Part shown: one piece after another, positions 63,120 through 64,000 of the stretch
Layout of the letters: each line of letters starts with the position of its first letter
Position numbering within the stretch: position 1 is the first letter of the stretch
From: Polaribacter atrinae
Lineage (GTDB): Bacteria > Bacteroidota > Bacteroidia > Flavobacteriales > Flavobacteriaceae
Reading direction: 5' to 3'
DNA length: 64,000 nucleotides
NCBI RefSeq assembly: GCF_038023995.1
Contig: NZ_CP150660.1
Coordinates: forward strand, 2,168,501-2,232,500
Position numbers and translations under genes: made by a program
The notes under the pieces: generated by a model
Databases searched by the model: none
Told to the model about the DNA's origin: nothing
What the model saw: the letters and a program-made list of their open reading frames with translations, nothing else

Positions 63120-64000
63120 TTGAATATCAAAAAAATATTAAAAACGATACTACCTCTTGTTTTAGGAGGTTTTTTAGTATGGTACTCTCTCTCAAAAATT
63201 TCTTTAGAAGTCTTAATAGGTTATTTTAAAGACGCAAAATATGGTTGGATTGTCCTTGGTCTATTTTTCGGAATTTTAAGTCACCTTTCTAGAGCTTATA
63301 GATGGAAATTCATGTTAGAACCTTTGGGTTTTAAACCCAAATACACAAATAGTGTTTTAGCTGTTTTAGTAGGTTATTTAGTAAACTTAGCCATACCAAG
63401 AGCTGGAGAAATTTCTAGAGCAACTGTAATGGCAAACTACGAGAAAATTCCTTTCGAAAAAGGATTTGGAACTATTGTAGCCGAACGTATTGCAGATTTA
63501 ATTATGATGCTTTCTATCGTTGCAATAACACTTTTTGTTCAATTCGATTTTATCTACGACCTCTTAACTAAAAACTTTAATCCAACAAAAATCATTATTG
63601 GTTTAACGGTTCTTATTCTTGGTTTTTACATTTTAACATCATTTATAAAGAAAGCTAAATCTGGGTTTTTACTAAAAATTAAAACCTTTATTGCTGGCTT
63701 GTTAGAAGGTGTTACTAGTATTTTTAAAATGAAAAATAAATGGGCATTTATCTTTCATACCGTATTTATTTGGGTAATGTACGTTGCCATGTTTTGGGCA
63801 ACAATTCCTGCAATTGAAGGTTTACACGTTCCGTTTGGCGGAATATTAATCGGGTTTATTGCGGGTGGCTTCTCCATTGCGGCAACAAATGGAGGAATTG
63901 GATTATACCCAATTGCTGTAGCCGGTGCCTTGGCGTTGTTTGATGTACCTACAGAACCTGCAACCGCTTTTGGTTGGATTATGTGGACCGCACAAACTGC
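63120..64000 (+). CDS. LPG-synthase-type flippase-like membrane protein, partial
   Basis: Open frame from TTG 63120 (2 bases after the panD stop) to the right edge, 293 codons visible, no stop. Begins MNIKKILKTILPLVLGGFLVW; several membrane helices; RAYRWKFMLEPLGF, NLAIPRAGEISRA and AERIADLIMML are typical of the lysylphosphatidylglycerol synthase membrane domain / UPF0104 family. No soluble aminoacyl-transferase domain is visible in this part. Function probably lipid-related but unproven. The same gene follows panD in many Flavobacteriia. Confidence 0.85.
   Translation, partial: MNIKKILKTILPLVLGGFLVWYSLSKISLEVLIGYFKDAKYGWIVLGLFFGILSHLSRAYRWKFMLEPLGFKPKYTNSVLAVLVGYLVNLAIPRAGEISRATVMANYEKIPFEKGFGTIVAERIADLIMMLSIVAITLFVQFDFIYDLLTKNFNPTKIIIGLTVLILGFYILTSFIKKAKSGFLLKIKTFIAGLLEGVTSIFKMKNKWAFIFHTVFIWVMYVAMFWATIPAIEGLHVPFGGILIGFIAGGFSIAATNGGIGLYPIAVAGALALFDVPTEPATAFGWIMWTAQT

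Overview
The window is chromosomal DNA from a marine-type member of the Flavobacteriia, close to Polaribacter or Tenacibaculum. Four things point there: very AT-rich DNA; Bacteroidota promoters (TTG or TTTG, about 20 bases, then TAnnTTTG); frequent TTG start codons without purine-rich Shine-Dalgarno tracts; and lineage-marker genes (sprA, SusC/SusD, DUF4270, DUF5686, flavobacterial TonB proteins, a gliding-type RemB-like barrel). I see no phage, insertion sequence, CRISPR array, tRNA or rRNA.

Layout. 1-2.2 kb: start of nrdA behind nrdB (an ATP-cone-fused radical subunit), then a divergent cold-shock gene with a duplicated terminator. 2.2-7.2 kb: heme A synthase, a REP-like palindromic intergenic element, moaE and moaD in separate transcription units, a small DUF3817 protein and a DUF5686 outer-membrane protein. 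7.3-21.5 kb: a fructan/sucrose utilisation locus. A divergent LacI regulator sits beside twin perfect palindromic operators; then come a sugar porter, a GH32 lipoprotein, SusC, SusD, a terminator, a PfkB kinase, a GPH-type disaccharide transporter, a second PfkB kinase and a GH13_18 sucrose-phosphorylase-like enzyme. The inferred route is fructan bound and imported by SusCD and cut to fructose by GH32, while sucrose enters intact and is phosphorolysed to glucose-1-phosphate and fructose; both fructose streams are phosphorylated by the kinases.

21.6-33.4 kb: housekeeping and type IX secretion block maeB-ruvA-sprA-gcvH-vanZ-tonB. 33.4-37.7 kb: YwqK-like secreted protein, MscS channel, tsaB, TolC-family protein. 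37.7-43 kb: cytochrome oxidase accessory genes (ctaB, two subunit III genes, subunit IV, then a redox-dead thioredoxin-like protein, SCO, DUF420 and a CxxC membrane protein). 43-50.2 kb: deoC, a WbpD/WlbB-like acetyltransferase and the RemB-like barrel in one tight operon; two more TonB proteins; DUF3109; MarC; a minimal FAD protein. 50.2-57.3 kb: a candidate small RNA, a stand-alone receiver, a NarL-type regulator and an 1865-residue histidine kinase holding six tandem PAS units at an exact 142-residue period. 57.5-64 kb: glmS, DUF4270 lipoprotein and a half-length glycogen synthase, divergent from panC-panD and a partial LPG-synthase-like membrane protein.

Most unusual items: the kinase's exact PAS tandem array, a TonB C-terminal-like domain fused to the N-terminus of an outer-membrane barrel beside TonB paralogues, the twin LacI operators of the fructan/sucrose locus, and a promoter-terminator pair enclosing no gene (candidate small RNA).
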